The notes: generated by a model from the sequence alone, not told the origin. 64,000 bases of DNA from Ligustrum vulgare (GCA_963555705.1 OY743174.1:56380234-56444233); one strand, 5' to 3'. Positions 13,001 through 26,551 are shown, numbered from the stretch's first letter. A program made the numbers and translations.

Positions 13001-15381
13001 TGAAGAATTGAGTTCTTACAAAAATGTCAGCTGATTCAGAGTGCCTATTGCATCTGGAATGGGACCATAAAATCTGCAACCAACCAAGATCCTACATGGA
13101 AGGAAAAGCATCAAGTTCAATATTAGTGTTCCACACTAGTGAAGCTATTACAAAAGAGAGTGGTAAAATTTTCCTTACAAGGTAGACAATTTCTTCAACT
13201 TTCCAATCGATGCTGGAAGAATCCCTTTAAGTCCAATGTTGTTAGAAAGATCCCTACATCCAGAAGCCATCTATCAGAAAATGAAACGAAAAGGAATTTT
13301 ATTGTTAATTCAAGACCCCATTCAAACCCCAAGTGTAATCACTGTGACACTGACAAGTGAAGAGTGATGATCGAGATTGGTTAAATAAAAGTGTTATATG
13401 AAAAATGGTTGCGTCCACGACTGATGTATCGTTTCAATGAAATGACTGTCTTGTATTTGGGAATTGGATCCATAACCTTTAATTTTTTGTATGAAAATAG
13501 TTTGTTTACTTAACTAGTGACTTATTCCCTATGGGTCCACAGTCTCTGATTTATGTGTAAAGATTACTTTGCAACTGGTAATGTAACCCTCTGCAAAACC
13601 TGGAAGGTGCTGCTTCCCAAAAAAAAAAAAAAAAAAAAAATTAATAATAATAAAATAAAAAACAAGCTCAGAATTGCGCCAAAAACTAAGGGTAAGTTAG
13701 CCTCTATATCAAACTATTGTTGGACCATCTTAGATTTGAATTTTATCTTTTATATTGACATCCAGTTGCAACCAAGACTGCAGTTCTTAAGGATTATTGT
13801 TAAGTCAATTAACTTGTGTACCTAGAAGCCAAAAAGAGAAAGCAGGAACGTACAAAAATTGCAACTCAGTCAATGACGAAATGTCACTGAACTCACTGCC
13901 TTCCACCCCCACGCCTGCCAACATTCTGCAGTTGAAGCAATTGTATTAGACTAAAAACAAGAAAAAAAATGAACTTGGGAATAATCAGGAAAGGGAATTT
14001 AAAAGACTTACATGGAGGTCACGCGTGAATCAGTGCAATTAATCCCATCCCAACTGCCGCCACAAGGATCTGACCCTTTCCAATTTGGGGGAAATTTACT
14101 CCAGCTAGATTTGATGGCATTTAGAGCAGCAACTGCAATAGAGGTAATAAGGTAAATCTGTGATTGGGCAATGAGAAAATGCTTCCATATACATTAAATT
14201 CATTAAGAGCACCTACAGAACTACAGGAACTGAAAATAAGGGGTGAAGATTCTCATTCCAAACTCAAAAAATTCCAATCCATGATAATTGGGATATGATG
14301 TCAACTTAATTTCGAATTAATGTGGAAAGGAGGGTATCTAATAGAAAGGTAATAGAGCGTCCAGAATTCAGAAAAATTAGAACTGAAACAAATATTATTA
14401 TTGAAACTTCAACAATCCTTAGTTGGTGTACAAGAACTACCATTTCAAAGAGAAAAATAATAATAATTTAGAGCGCGCACATAGGAAAAGACCCCTCCTA
14501 ACTTTTTCCCTTGAACAACACTATAAATTGCATTGTCTATCAATAATTTCAATCCAGAGAAGTTTATTTCCTCTATTATTGATTGAACCATGACGATAAA
14601 CAAAGATTATGATTATTATAAAATGCCTAAAATATGTTTGTAAGATGTTGTATAATATTCATAGGATAGTTAATTTTGGACAGGGTCCCAAAAATGATAA
14701 TTCAAATATAGCTGTTTATATTTTTCAATTAAGAACTTACCAACAGCTTCCAGAGGGGAACTAGTCTAATCACTTAACCTATGTATACCATGGAAGATCG
14801 GCTAATACTACACAATATAGTGGAAGAAGTTCAAATCTTGTTCGTCATACTGCCTAGTTCTATCTAGTACTGCATACTAAACATATATTTGAAGCGTCAA
14901 TATGATTAGCGTGCATGGAGTTAAGTCTTGGAGTGAATGCGAAAAAATTTGCAATCACCTTTTATTTGACTCTTGATGTATTCCTTATGTTGAGACCCCT
15001 AATTCTAAGTAACCAAAATAATCATGTAATCAACTTAAGAAAATTCTTCATACTTCATACCGGATGACAATATTTCGTGAAAAATCTATTTAATGCATAT
15101 CTTGATTTTTTTTGTTCACTTCTTTCAAAAGAGGTAAGATTCGTTGAATCAGAGAATTAATTAAAAAACTGAACATATCCTATTTGAATTTCCTGACGCC
15201 CGAAAACATTCAGGAATCCAAATTGATAAAATACTTAAACTACAAAATTTTCTTGCACTGTCAAGTGAAACAATTCGTGGTATATAATTAAAAACTTACG
15301 ATCATTACTGTCTGTCAGTGCCAGTATTGCCAGAATTTGAGAGGAAACAAGAAGCAAGCACACAACAATTCTTGAACTCAT
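7040..15381 (-). CDS. HPCA1: Leucine-rich-repeat receptor-like kinase, HPCA1/At5g49760 type (19 exons, 950 aa)
   Basis: Plasma-membrane receptor kinase; HPCA1 senses extracellular hydrogen peroxide. Exons (minus): 15381-15300, 14132-14012, 13925-13854, 13253-13179, 13091-13020, 12712-12551, 12453-12379, 11891-11820, 11724-11653, 11546-11478, 11281-11207, 11044-10973, 10630-10499, 10371-9893, 9786-9640, 9549-9413, 9011-8792, 7872-7637, 7522-7040. All introns fit GT-AG and the 2853 nt stay in one frame. Signal peptide about 1-22, then LRRs, many on 69-75-nt single-repeat exons. A cysteine-bearing juxtamembrane region follows (C416, C421, C431, C433), then a membrane span about 552-577. Kinase: glycine loop GSGGYGKV 632-639, K653, HRD 747-749, DFG 767-769. 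The length is close to Arabidopsis HPCA1. Paralogues At5g49770/At5g49780 are similar, so strict orthology is not proven. One W-box core (TTGACT) lies near 15500, about 120 bp upstream of the ATG. Confidence 0.93.
8401..8565. mobile_element. PIF/Harbinger-like (Tourist-type) MITE in a kinase-gene intron
   Basis: The ends GAGCTTGTTTGGT and ACCAAACAACCTC are inverted repeats (12 of 13) flanked by TTA on both sides (8398-8400 and 8566-8568). At 165 bp with a 3-bp TTA duplication it fits a Tourist-like MITE. It lies in the intron between the exons ending at 8792 and starting at 7872 and does not touch splice sites. Confidence 0.75.
10733..10966. mobile_element. MITE-like insertion in a kinase-gene intron
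   Basis: The left end TTGTGTTTGAT and the right end ATCAAACACATA form short inverted repeats. Between them, words such as TTTTCCATGGAAAA and TTTTCATGAAA recur in both orientations. A related sequence occurs at about 18490-18700. The target duplication is not clear. It is within the intron between exons 10630-10499 and 11044-10973. Confidence 0.5.
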
Positions 15382-16117
15382 TTTCCAAATACTATTCAGG
15401 TTCTAAAACTTGTGAGAAACCAAGTTCTTAAAAACTGATAAGAAGGTTTTGATGATGCCCGTTTTGTGATTTTTAATGGGCATTGAATGAGTCCAAGTTG
15501 ACTTTGTCTCCATCTATTTTATAACATTATCTGGTGTCCTATTATTACTTCCCCATGACATAGAACAAATCGCATGAAGCTTTCTTGTTTATACCTAAAA
15601 CACGCTTGCGCCCATATTTATTACTGTAATGTTCTGTTATATTATTTGCTAACATTAAAAATTACGGGCTCTATCAGATAATAAAGAGAGTGAACGAGAA
15701 TTTTGCACTGAGGCACGAACTGGGCATGACCGTGAAATCCATCTGTTATTCAATTGAAAGAGTTTTGGAAGTACCTGTTTGTATTCTTTGAAGATACCTC
15801 CCCTGAGACGATTACAATAATAAAATCCTGACCGCTCTATGTAATGTAATAAATAACACGCTCTTCTTACGCAACAAACAATGGAAAGACCAAAAAGAAT
15901 AAACAAAGGACGGACCAGACGGCAAGCTAACTACTGCAGATTGTTTATTGTTTGTATTTTTCATTAGGAAAAAATCATGAACTTCTGAAGATGAAAACGA
16001 AAAGCCCGTTTGTTGCATGAAATTTTGGAGGAAAGGGCAAATTCATGTAGAGTTTCAGTGGCTTCCTGAATAACTTTATGTGCTCATAAATTTGGTACAA
16101 ATTGATGATACCATGGT
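15382..16117. other. 5' flank of the receptor kinase gene, no other gene
   Basis: This should hold the promoter and 5' leader of the minus-strand kinase. A TTGACT word (W-box core) is visible near 15500. No convincing TATA box was pinned down. Short open frames at 15655-16018 have no recognisable features. Confidence 0.45.
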
Positions 16118-16807
16118 CAGTGGTGGACGACGTTCCATCTCATTGGCCACAAAAATGAAATTTTGTTATTCGCGACGGAGTTTACCGGAGTTCAGGGGCA
16201 GCGCCCACGAATTTTTTTTTTTTAGAAAGATCCTTTAGAAAATGCAGATTTATGTTTCAAATATCTATTCATAACTAATACAAACAATCAAATAAACAAT
16301 TGTAAACAGATATTCAACGAATATCAATCACCACGATCAAAGTTGTATAAATGTTGCGAAAAATAAAGAGACACTTGAAATGTTATTACAATTTTATTTA
16401 TCAATTACTGATATAAACAAAGAAATAAACAATTGTATAAATATATTCAATCCTCAAATGTAAATTTCAAAAGAGATCAATAGCACAAAATATTAATTTG
16501 AAAGTACAAACTCCAAACAAAAGTATATAATTTAACCTCTGTTTGACAAACTATAAAAAATAATAATATGTTTTTAAACAATACAATTTTTCAAACTACT
16601 TTTTAACATCACTAATTTTCTCTGTCTACTTTTCAATCACATATTTTACATTGAAAATATAAAAAAATATTTTTAAACACAAATTTTTAACAAACTAAAA
16701 TCTCAAATTCTAGTTTTTTTTTTTTTTTTTTAAAAAAAAAGGGAAAAAAAATCAGATTTTTTAGTGGGGCACGTGCCCCACTAGGACCCACCTTAGGTCC
16801 GTCCCTG
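16118..16807. mobile_element. Degenerate hAT-like element remnant
   Basis: The left end CAGTGGTGGACGAC and the right end, which reads CAGGGACGGACCTA on the minus strand, are imperfect inverted repeats of the CAGxGGCGGA type seen on plant hATs. The flanks are near-duplicates (ACCATGGT on the left, GTCCATGGT on the right). The interior is AT-rich and non-coding. Confidence 0.5.
16762..16783. repeat. 22-bp perfect palindrome centred on CACGTG
   Basis: The half-site TAGTGGGGCAC is followed directly by its reverse complement, so the centre is a G-box hexamer CACGTG. It lies inside the right part of the hAT-like remnant. Confidence 0.85.
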
Positions 16808-17588
16808 GTCCATGGTCCATGCTTAAGATGGTAGTTGGCATGTTCAAAAGGTGGATATTGTATTGAAGTAGAAATGACAAAAAATTCATCCCACTCAGAT
16901 TTCGTACCGAACTCTAATGGGGCAAAAAACCCGCACCACAGGTTGGGGGGACGAAAAAATCCCCGAAAAAAAATATTTATATAGAAAAAATGATGGAAAA
17001 AAAATTAAACAAGATGCACGATCCCAAACTAGATTCACATGGCGCGGGAAAAGTTTGGAATTAAATATTTTTCGCCGGATGAGGCACGGGACGAGGGTAC
17101 CTGAGTCGAACCTGCCCCGTTACCATCACTACACTGGAGCAGACATGAGATTCACATAATTAGCAACTAAGACTTGGCATTATTGGCAACTGGCTTATAT
17201 AAATTGGCAATGATTGTGCTGGTGGAGCAAGTGGTAACCGATCATAAGATTCTGATTGTGTGTCATGTCTCTTACTTCTTGTTGTTTTCTTATGTGTTGT
17301 TTGAATGTTCATTCGATTTCAAAATCTATTGGCATAAGTCCAATCTATATAGAATTTTGCATGAACTATTAAATGTACTTGAAAATAGCAAGTCACGAGA
17401 CATTTAGTATAGCCTAAGGTCGCGTTTGATAGCGATGTTTGAATTTGGGTAGAAAGAAAATGAATTCCTGAGAATTGGATGTTTGATGTGTTTGATTGGT
17501 TTAATTTTGTAATTGGGAAATTTTTTAACTTTTATTATTTGATTGACATTATTTTTCATGGCAAATAAAGTAAAATTTAGCTATTTTA

Positions 17589-17625
<37 letters not shown>

Positions 17626-20600
17626 CATATTTGTACTTGATAATAATAATGTTAATTTTCTTAAAAAAATAAATCAATTAACAATAAAAAAAAAAATCAA
17701 ACACGGTACAAAATCAATTCCAACTAACATAGAAAATAAATTCTACCCTATGGTAAGGAAAACCATTTCCTCATTTCCAAGGAATTTAGGCTCGTGGACC
17801 ATGAAGTTGGAAATCATTTTCCAATCAAAATTTTGACAATCAAATACTACAACATAAAAAATTTGGGTGAAATTTGGATTTTCTAGATAAAATAATGATG
17901 TTTCAAAAGCAGCCTAAAAACAATAAATGTGAAGAAATTTGAATCAAAATTAATAACTAAACTAAACACGTTACTCCCAAGCAACGATACCAAAAACTTG
18001 TTCAAGAAAATCTAGTAAACATTTGTGATCGTTGACATGTAACACCCGATTCTATTCCTAATACGAATGCGAATGCGAATGTGAATGCTTAAAATGCGTT
18101 AAGTGCTTGTTTGGTGAATGTAGTTTTTTTTTTTTTAATGGAAAATTTTGGATTTTTGAGAGAATTTGTAATTAAAACATAATTGAAAAATGTGAAAAGT
18201 GGTGATTTCATATAAAACAATGGCTAAATCATTTGATTATCAATGAGACGGAACATGTCATATTTGTTATTCCTAAGATTTAGTTTTCGCAAATTAATCA
18301 TGCAATGTTTTAAACATATTGCGAATCTCCCAATATTAAAACAAGCAACTAATTATTTAATCGTGTGAACATATGGTTAAAAATGAGTATGAGATAAATG
18401 AAATGAAATGAAATGAAAAGAAAAGTGAAAAGTACAAATTATTTAACCAAACTAAACATGGGCATAATTTTCTTCTCAACATACACTCAACCCTTGGGTA
18501 TGTTTGATATGTTAAATTTTTCATGGAAGTAAATTTTTTTTTTGAATATTTTCCATGTTTTAAGTTGTGTGATTGCTATATTTTCCTTCGAATTCAATTT
18601 CCAATTTTAGTGCACGTCATCTACTTTTCTTTGTTTTCCTTGAAAGATTTTCCCATCAATTGCGTGAGAATTCATTTTCCAGGTTTGGTGGAAAATGCGT
18701 TTGGGCTTTTTTTTTTTTTTTTTTTAATTTTGTTTTAAGATTTCAATTATTTTTTTCTGTTAATAGAGACATCATATCATATTATGTATAAAGGCAAGAC
18801 ACTTCTCAAAAATAAGTTTAGAAACTTTTCTCGCCTAAATTGTCTTCCCTGAAATGGAAATATTTCAATGAATCAGAATACTTTTGATAATTATACTATT
18901 ATTTTGAAATCGAAAAATATGTAATATGGATGTCAAATCGAAAAACTCAACGAGAACTTTAATATTAACTCACGAGTAAGAGTCAACTATAAATACGCCA
19001 TTCCTAAAATCATATCAAAGATTAAATGTAAAAATTTTATTTTGTACATTTCACTTTTTCCCAGTGTCCCACTATTTCAAAATTATTTTATTTAAGTTCT
19101 ACAATGATATTTCTCAATTAAATTTAATTTGGTACAAAATAATTAATTTCAATTCAAGTTGATTTTCTTATCAAACTAAAAGAAAGAATAAATATCTGAA
19201 CTTTTTTAAGTAAATTCAATTAAATCCAAATAATTTTTGCAACATCATATTTCGATCAATTCATTTGCCATTTTAAAATTGATTTTATTTATTTACTCAT
19301 TTTGTTCATTTATTTATGTTTAATACTATATGTTTAAATAATCAAAAAATGCAAAGTAGATATTACAGACTTTAACAATTAGTTTAACTAATTTTTATCA
19401 AAATAAAATAAAGTCATATTAGCAAACTCATTATATTCCAAAATAGGATGTGATCAAACATGTTTATTTAAAACGTACAATTTTTTTTTTTTTTAAAGGT
19501 AACATGACTCTTTGACTAATAGATAGAAAATGAAAAGTCATGTTGTATTGGACATTATTGAATAAGTTTTGAATATTTTGATAGTTTGTATCTATGAATT
19601 TTTTTTAGAAAAAAAAAAAAAAAATTGTTTCAATTTCTGCCATTGATCATGGTTTCACATTGTTGACTGGTTTATACGGAACTTAACTATTTGATTTTCA
19701 TTTTTTGAAAATTGATTTTGTGAAAATTAAATAGTGTTTTTAGAATGTGTAGTTAAAAAGTACGTAATATGAAAAATTTTAAAAAATGATTTTTCAAAGA
19801 ATGTGTAATTTCGAAAAAAATGTTCATAAAGATTAATTTTAGATTCCATAAGGTAAGTGATAATGTATTATTTCTTATGGGTTAAACAACCACACTGATT
19901 TTATAAATTAAGATGTATAAATGATTTTTTGGTACATAAAGTTAAATGTATTTGCAATACACATTCGGTAAAATTTAATTAAAACTAACATTTTATGTTG
20001 CTTAATTTGTTACATTAATTTAAATATATGATCATGTGTATTTAATTTGCAATGTTAAAGTAAATATGAAATGAAATATTTTTTTAATACATTTAAAAAT
20101 CAAATATTGTATTAAAACAGTTAGCATCAATTCTAATATTACTATTCGGATAGTGATAAATTAATTTATGATAATCTAGAAATTATATTTTAAAAATATT
20201 AATTACGTTAATAATCATTAAAATTGAATAGTTATACAGAAGATCATTTACTTTTTTTATTATTATTAAGCCATTCAAGTTCCTAACTATTATAATTGTA
20301 GGCATTTGGTAAAAAAAAATTGGCCCCTATTAGGTACCCATTATTTAAAACCTAATTTTTTTAACACCATTTTCAACCAACATTATATTAATAAAATAAT
20401 CTACATAGAAATTTAAGAAAAAAAATCATACTTTTTAATAACGCATTCTTCCAAAATTTACTGTTACAAACTACATTATTTGAAATAATGAGTATCAAAC
20501 AGGGGCTTAAATACCATTTTCCAAAAAAATCACTATTATAAAACTACTTTGTAGACAATGAGGGCTCAAACAATGAATAAGTATGTTCACAACAGAATAA

Positions 20601-21239
20601 AGAGATAGCACTTCCCAAAAAAGGTATTTGCCCATTTTCCCGCCTAAAACACATTTTCTAAAATGGTAAGTAATATTAATTTACTATTTAAAATTCATTT
20701 TGGACAAGATTCAGATTTTAAATAATCAAATTGAATGCAAATTTTTAAATAGCCGCGTTTTTCAAGTCATGAAGTTTCTTGGTCTGCCTTCTCCTCTTGA
20801 AAATCAATTACACTTTTTTTAAATTCATAAAAAAAAAAAGGAAAAAAAAAAAAAAAAAAAAAAAACTTTATCAATATCACACAAATATTTTTTTTTGAAA
20901 AATAGAAATGAAAGATGATGAAATAGAAGCATTCATCTATATTTTTTTTCTTTTTCATTTTAATAAAACTCTGAGTGTATATCACAGATATATCTATGTT
21001 TTACTTATTACAAATTTTATCTAAATGTAATTTTGTTTTCCCATTTTAAGTTTTAAATAAATTTAAATTACAATATTTAAAAATATTTTCTGGAACGATA
21101 AACATATAAACCGTAAAAAAATAAGATACTTGTAATTGTACCTTTTTGTAATTAATTTGCTTCTTCCTTTTTTATTTTTAATTAAATATTCATTTCATAT
21201 GTTAATATATAAATTCGATGTATATGAGTAACAAATAAT
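16808..21239. other. Intergenic sequence with repeat fragments, no gene seen
   Basis: 16870-17150 holds a degenerate repeat with GGGACG, GGCACGGG and CCTGCCCCGTTACCATC words like those at the ends of plant MITEs. 17592-17622 is a TA microsatellite. 17420-17900 and 18490-18790 contain CGTTTGATA-type MITE remnants. From 18800 to 21230 the DNA is AT-rich with long A or T runs (for example 20840-20870). None of the open frames resembles a protein. Confidence 0.5.
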
Positions 21240-21265
21240 CGTGCATTGCACGGGTGTAACACTAG
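21240..21265 (+). mobile_element. Helitron-type 3' terminus
   Basis: A hairpin CGTGC-ATT-GCACG (21240-21252) is followed after nine bases by CTAG at 21262-21265 and host T. It closely resembles the minus-strand end at 1401-1429. The body would extend leftwards. A TTTCCCGCC word near 20640 resembles the 5' region of the other candidate, but the 5' end was not fixed. Confidence 0.5.
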
Positions 21266-21571
21266 TGATGTGTAAAGACAAATATTAAAAAAATGACTAC
21301 AATAACTCAGGTTTATCAAATTTTTCATGAAAAATAGTGTCAATCAAATAATAAGACATGGGGAAAAAAATCTCCACTTTTTGACCTAAAAAATCTTAAG
21401 TAATGAATACATGATTCATTGGGTATCATCACTTCGCTATGAATATTCGTATCCACATAGACCGGTACTCAACACGTACGTATTACTAGATAATATTCTA
21501 TATAAAAATAAAAAGTTGAAGAAAAGTCCCAATAGCGAGAGCAAATCATCCAGGTGGAGTGTCTTGAAGTT

Positions 21572-22148
21572 TAAAGTGACCTAGTTGCAAGTACGATAAG
21601 AGTTCAATATGGGAGGTCGGTGATTCGATTCACATTCCAAGTGCATATTTAAAATGTAGAATTTATATGGGAGGTCTTTGATTAAAATAAATATTTTTAT
21701 TATTTATTTTTTAATCATTTCCGAATTAATTTTATTTCTGACCGTTGAGGCAGTTTCTTATGAAATAATGAAATTCATAAAGTTTCAGTTTTCTTCATTA
21801 ATCCCTGTGGAAGTTATGCATATTTTTTCTCTATAAATTCAAGCTATTTTTTCAGAATAAAACACAGAAACAATTTATATAAAAAAACAAATCTTCTTTT
21901 CTTGTTCATCTATTTTTCAATACGCTATTCTGGAGTAACCTTGAGAGTTCTGAAATCACTTGTGATTGCTGCACATAGTGATTCGATCGTTGTATCCTGG
22001 GAGTGATTGTCCAAAGAGGTTGCAGCAAATTACAACGGGCAATTTCACTTTAGGACATCGTGCTGTCACGAGTCTCGATCGATAAGTTTTTCTTTTCTGA
22101 AATACTATTGTTCTAAATAACAGTGCCTGCAACTAATTTTGTCTAACA
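21572..22148 (+). repeat. 5' LTR of the first Copia element (start uncertain)
   Basis: It ends GTCTAACA at 22148 and contains a TATA-like CTATAAATTC near 21830 that could be the element's promoter. The sequence left of 21572 does not match the start of the right LTR, so the true 5' boundary is unknown. A candidate TG start is at 21560. Confidence 0.65.
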
Positions 22149-22182
22149 ATCTAAAGTGACATTCTGCTATAATTAAGTTGCA

Positions 22183-25100
22183 ATGGCTGCAGTAGATGTT
22201 CCTCTGCCTAAATATTCTAAAAAGCCTGATTTATTTGATGGGAAAAATTTTAAGAGATGGCAAATGAAATTACGATTTTATTTGACAACTCTTAAAGTGG
22301 TTGATGCTATTAAATCTGAAAAACCTGTTGCTGCGATTCAAGATAATCCTACCAATGAGGAAACTGAAGTCCTAACTGCTTGGGAACATAAAGATTATAT
22401 GTGCAGAAATTATATCTTGAATTGTTTGTCATTAGATTTGTATGATGTTTATTGGTCGTGTAAATCTGCTAAAGAATTATGAGATTCATTAGACAAAAAG
22501 TATGCTACTGAAGATGCTGGAACTAAGAAATTTGTTGTAGGGAAATTTCTGGAATTTAAAATGGATGATATTAAAACTGTTGTTAGTCAAGTTGAAGAAT
22601 TACAGATTATCATTCATGAGATTCTTGCTGAGGGATATAAAATTTGTGAGGGTCTTCAAGTATCTGCTATTATTGAAAAATTACCACCTGCTTGGAAAAA
22701 GTATAAAAATAGTTTGAAGCATAAGAGAAAAGAAATGAAATTAGAGGATTTGATTGTCCGGATTAGGATTGAGGAAAACAATAGGATGGCAGAACGTAAA
22801 GAGAAACCAGATATGGGTGTCAAAGCTAATCTTATTGAGGGAAATTTTAGTGGTAAGAATTTTGTTGGAAATTTTTCGAAGACTCAGAACTTTAGAGACA
22901 AAAACAAGGGAAAGAAACTCATTGGGAAAAAAAATCGGTCTAAACCCCAATTTAAAAATAAAACTGTTGGTGATTGTTTTGTTTGTGGTAAAACAGGTTA
23001 CTATGCAAAAGATTGCAGAAATAGGAAAGGAAAAGCAGTGAAAAATCAGGCGCATGTAGTAGAGGATGGAAACTTCTCTGCTATGGTGACAGAAGTTAAT
23101 CTAATAAGCAACATGACAGACTGGTGGGTAGATTCTGGAGCTACCAAGCATATTTACTGCACGAGAGGTGCATTTTCTTCATTCACTCCTGTTAGTGATG
23201 GAGAATGTCTGTTCATGGGAAATGCTTCCTCCTCCAAAGTCGAGGGAAAAGGAACTGTGACGCTTAGATTTACTTCTGGAAACATACTTAGTTTGAAGGA
23301 TGTTCTTTACGTGCCTGATATTAGGAAAAATATGGTGTCTGGTTTTATCCTAGTTAAAAAGGGGTTTAAGATTGTATTCGAGAGTGATAAAGTTGTACTA
23401 TCTAAAGGTGGTTCTTTCGTTGGGAAAGGCTATGCTGATGAGAGTCTGTTTAAACTCAATGTTTCTGTGATTAATAATAAAGCATCTACTTCTTCTGTTT
23501 ACTTGGTGGATTCTTATGATATATGACATGCTAGGCTTGAACATGTTAATATGACTTCTATTAAAAAAATGATGAGTCTAGGAAATATTCCTAAGACTGA
23601 AAAATATCCAACCGCTAAATGTGAAACATGTGTTGAATCTAAATTTGCTAGAAAACCATTTCCTAAAGTTGATAGAACTACTTCATTATTAAGTTTAATA
23701 CATTCTGATCTTTGTGATTTAAAAGGATATGTTACTCGTGGTGGAAATAAATATTTTATTACTTTTATTGATGATTATTCCCGATATTGTTATGTTTATC
23801 TTCTTAAGAGCAAAGATGAAAGTTTTACTAAATTTATTTCCTATAAAACTGAAGTTGAAAACCAGCTTGATAAAACTATCAAAATCTTAAGATCTGATAG
23901 GGGAGGAGAATATACTGGGGATTTTGAAAAATTTTGTGTTAATAATGGTATCATTCATGAAGTTACACCCCCTTACTCTCCCCAGTCTAACGAGATAGCT
24001 GAACGGAAAAATAGAACTCTTAAAGATATGGTCATTTCAATGTTAAATTCTTCTGGAATGCCTTTTCACATGTGGGGGGAAGCTCTTCTTACTACTTCTT
24101 ATATTCTTAATAGAATTCCTAGTAAGAAAAATGATAAGTCCCCTTATGAAATGTGGAAGGGTAGAGCACCTTCTTATAAATATCTTAAAGTGTGGGGGTG
24201 TTTTGCTAAAACTTCTATTCCAGCACCTAAGAGAACTAAGCTAGGTCCTAAAACTGTAGATTGTGTTTTTATTGGCTATGCTCTTCATAGTAAAGCCTAC
24301 ATATTTTTAGTCATCGACTCAAAAAATAGCCTTATTAATAAAAACACAATTTTTGAAACCAGAGATGCTGAATTTTTTGAAAATCGATTTCCTTTTAAAG
24401 AAAAATCTGAAGGACCTAGTAGTTTTATTAGTGTGACTCCTAGAGTAAGAGAGGAGCCCTATGAATTAGAAGAAGCTGAAATTCGAAGAAGCAAAAGACC
24501 AAGGACTGTAACATCTTTTGGTCCTGAATTTTTGACCTACTTAGTAGAGGATGATCCTAGTTCTTTTGGTGAAGCCATAGCTTCGCCAGATTCCATCTTT
24601 TGGAAGGAAGCCATAAATAGTGAATAAGATTCTATTGTTTCTAATAACACTTGGGAGCTGGTAGATTTACCTAAAGGATGTAAGCCAATCAGATGCAAAT
24701 GGTTGTTTAAGAAGAAACTTAAGGCCGATGGTTCAGTTGATAAGTTCAAAGCACGACTTGTAGCTAAAGGATATAGAAAAAAAGAAAGAGTCGACTTCTT
24801 TGATACTTATTCACCTGTGACTAGGATTACCTCTATTAGGATATTAATTGCTATGGCTTCTTTATATGATCTTATTATTCATCAAATGGATGTCAAAACT
24901 GCGTTTTTAAATGGAGACTTAGAAGAGGAGATTTACATGGACCAACCTGAGAGATTTGTTGTAGAAGGCCTAGATGATAAAGTATGTAAACTTAAAAAAT
25001 CTCTTTATGGCCTTAAACAAGCTCTAAGCAATGACATGAAAAATTTGATAATATTTTGACATCTAGTGGTTATGTTATAAATGAAGCTGATAAATGTATA

Positions 25101-25988
25101 TATAGAAAATTTGAAAATAATTGTGGTGTGATAATTTGCTTATATGTTGATGATATGCTGATTATGAGAACTAGTTTAGATGTAATTAATAAGACTAAAC
25201 AGTTTCTGAAAAAGCACTTCGAGATGAAAGATATGGGTCTTGCTGATGTTATTTTAGGAATTAAAATATTAAGAAATTCTGAAGGAATCACTCTAACCTA
25301 ATCTCATTATGTGGAGAAAGTGCTTAAGAAATTTAGTCAATATAATTGTTTTCCTGCTAAAACACCTTATGATGCAAGCATACATTTAAGAAAACACTCA
25401 GGTCCTGGTGTTTCTGCGTTAGATTATGCTAGAGTGATTGGTAGTCTCATGTATCTCATGAACTGCACAAGACCTGATATTACATATGCGGTGAGTAGAC
25501 TAAGCAGGTATACTAGTAATCCTAATGGTGAATATTGGGAGGCTCTTATTCGTGTACTGAGGTATTCGAGATACACTCTAGATTGGGGAATACACTATAC
25601 CAAATTCCCTACTGTACTAGAGGGATATTGTGATGCTAATTGGATTTCGGATACGAATGAAACCAAATCTACGAGTGGATATGTTTTCACTTTGGCTGGC
25701 GGTGCCGTATCATGGAAATCCACAAAGCAAACCTGCATTGCGAGATCTACTATGGAGTCTGAATTCATAGCTTTAGATAAAGTAGGTGAGGAGGCTGAAT
25801 GGTTAAGGAATTTCCTTATGGATGTTCCTTTGTGGTCAAAACCACTTCCAGCTATTTCTGTTCATTGTGACAGTCAAGCAGCTATTTCGAGAGCTCAAAA
25901 TTCATCCTACAATGGAAAGTCTAGACATATCCGTAGGAGGCACAATACTGTGCGTCAGCTGCTTAAGGATGGGGTTATAGCCTATTAG
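22183..25988 (+). pseudogene. Copia gag-pol polyprotein, interrupted
   Basis: Read in order: a UBN2-type gag from the ATG at 22183; a zinc knuckle CFVCGKTGYYAKDC at about 22975-23016 in which the expected histidine is tyrosine; a protease DSGATKH site near 23130; a gag-pre-integrase segment; an integrase with D-D-E landmarks (SDRGGEY near 23895, AERKNRT near 24000); reverse transcriptase with YVDDM near 25150; and RNase H with SKxT and ESE motifs to about 25960. In-frame stops end at 22482, 23526, 24627 and 25301. A 1-bp deletion near 25026 shifts frame before the YVDD motif, and a further TGA lies just after it in the shifted frame. The C-terminus past 25980 no longer follows the family. The copy cannot make a full polyprotein. 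Confidence 0.92.
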
Positions 25989-26551
25989 AAAATAGATCAT
26001 CTATAACTGAAAACCAACCTTGCGAATGGAGATCCCATGGACAAGGTTCAATGGGACAACAAAGTTATTGGAGTGATCTGTGGGGGTACTACATTGGATT
26101 TATTCTAAACCCCTCCCTATGATGTTGTAGTACCAACTGTATTGGTTAGAGGATGAGCTAATGCTCTTATTGCTTACTATAGCTGTTATCAGTGGGGTGT
26201 TTAGATACAGTACACTCTTGATAGAAGCACCTATTTGAGTGTGGAAGTGGACCGCTTCCTATGAGAATTAAGGCTAATTTTCTAGAGCACTCAAAGAAAC
26301 TGGAAAAGTTCATGGCCGAAATGAACACAACCGCGATAACTCAATGATTGTCTTAGAAATTATGTGTGTCTTCTATTGTCCAAGTTTGCAATCATAATTG
26401 ACGAGTTCAAGATATAATTCACTCTACAATTAGCAAACTCGATAGAATATACAAAGCCAAGGTTCAAGTCGAAAGACACCTAAGCCTGCATGATTTCTTC
26501 CTTACTCCAGAATAATATTTATAATTATCTTATTTCTTTCATGTGGGGGAT

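Noticed and set aside
13081..13091. Alternative acceptor at TTGCAG for the fifth kinase exon
   Set aside because: Using it would remove the ILVGC stretch expected in this LRR family. The acceptor at TGTAG (exon start 13091) restores a standard 72-nt exon and keeps the frame.
17210..17260. Possible tRNA gene or SINE start (GCAAGTGGTAACC)
   Set aside because: No matching B box at the right distance and no cloverleaf could be built by eye.
22741..23055. Minus-strand frame of 104 codons
   Set aside because: It is a shadow of the Copia gag region on the plus strand.
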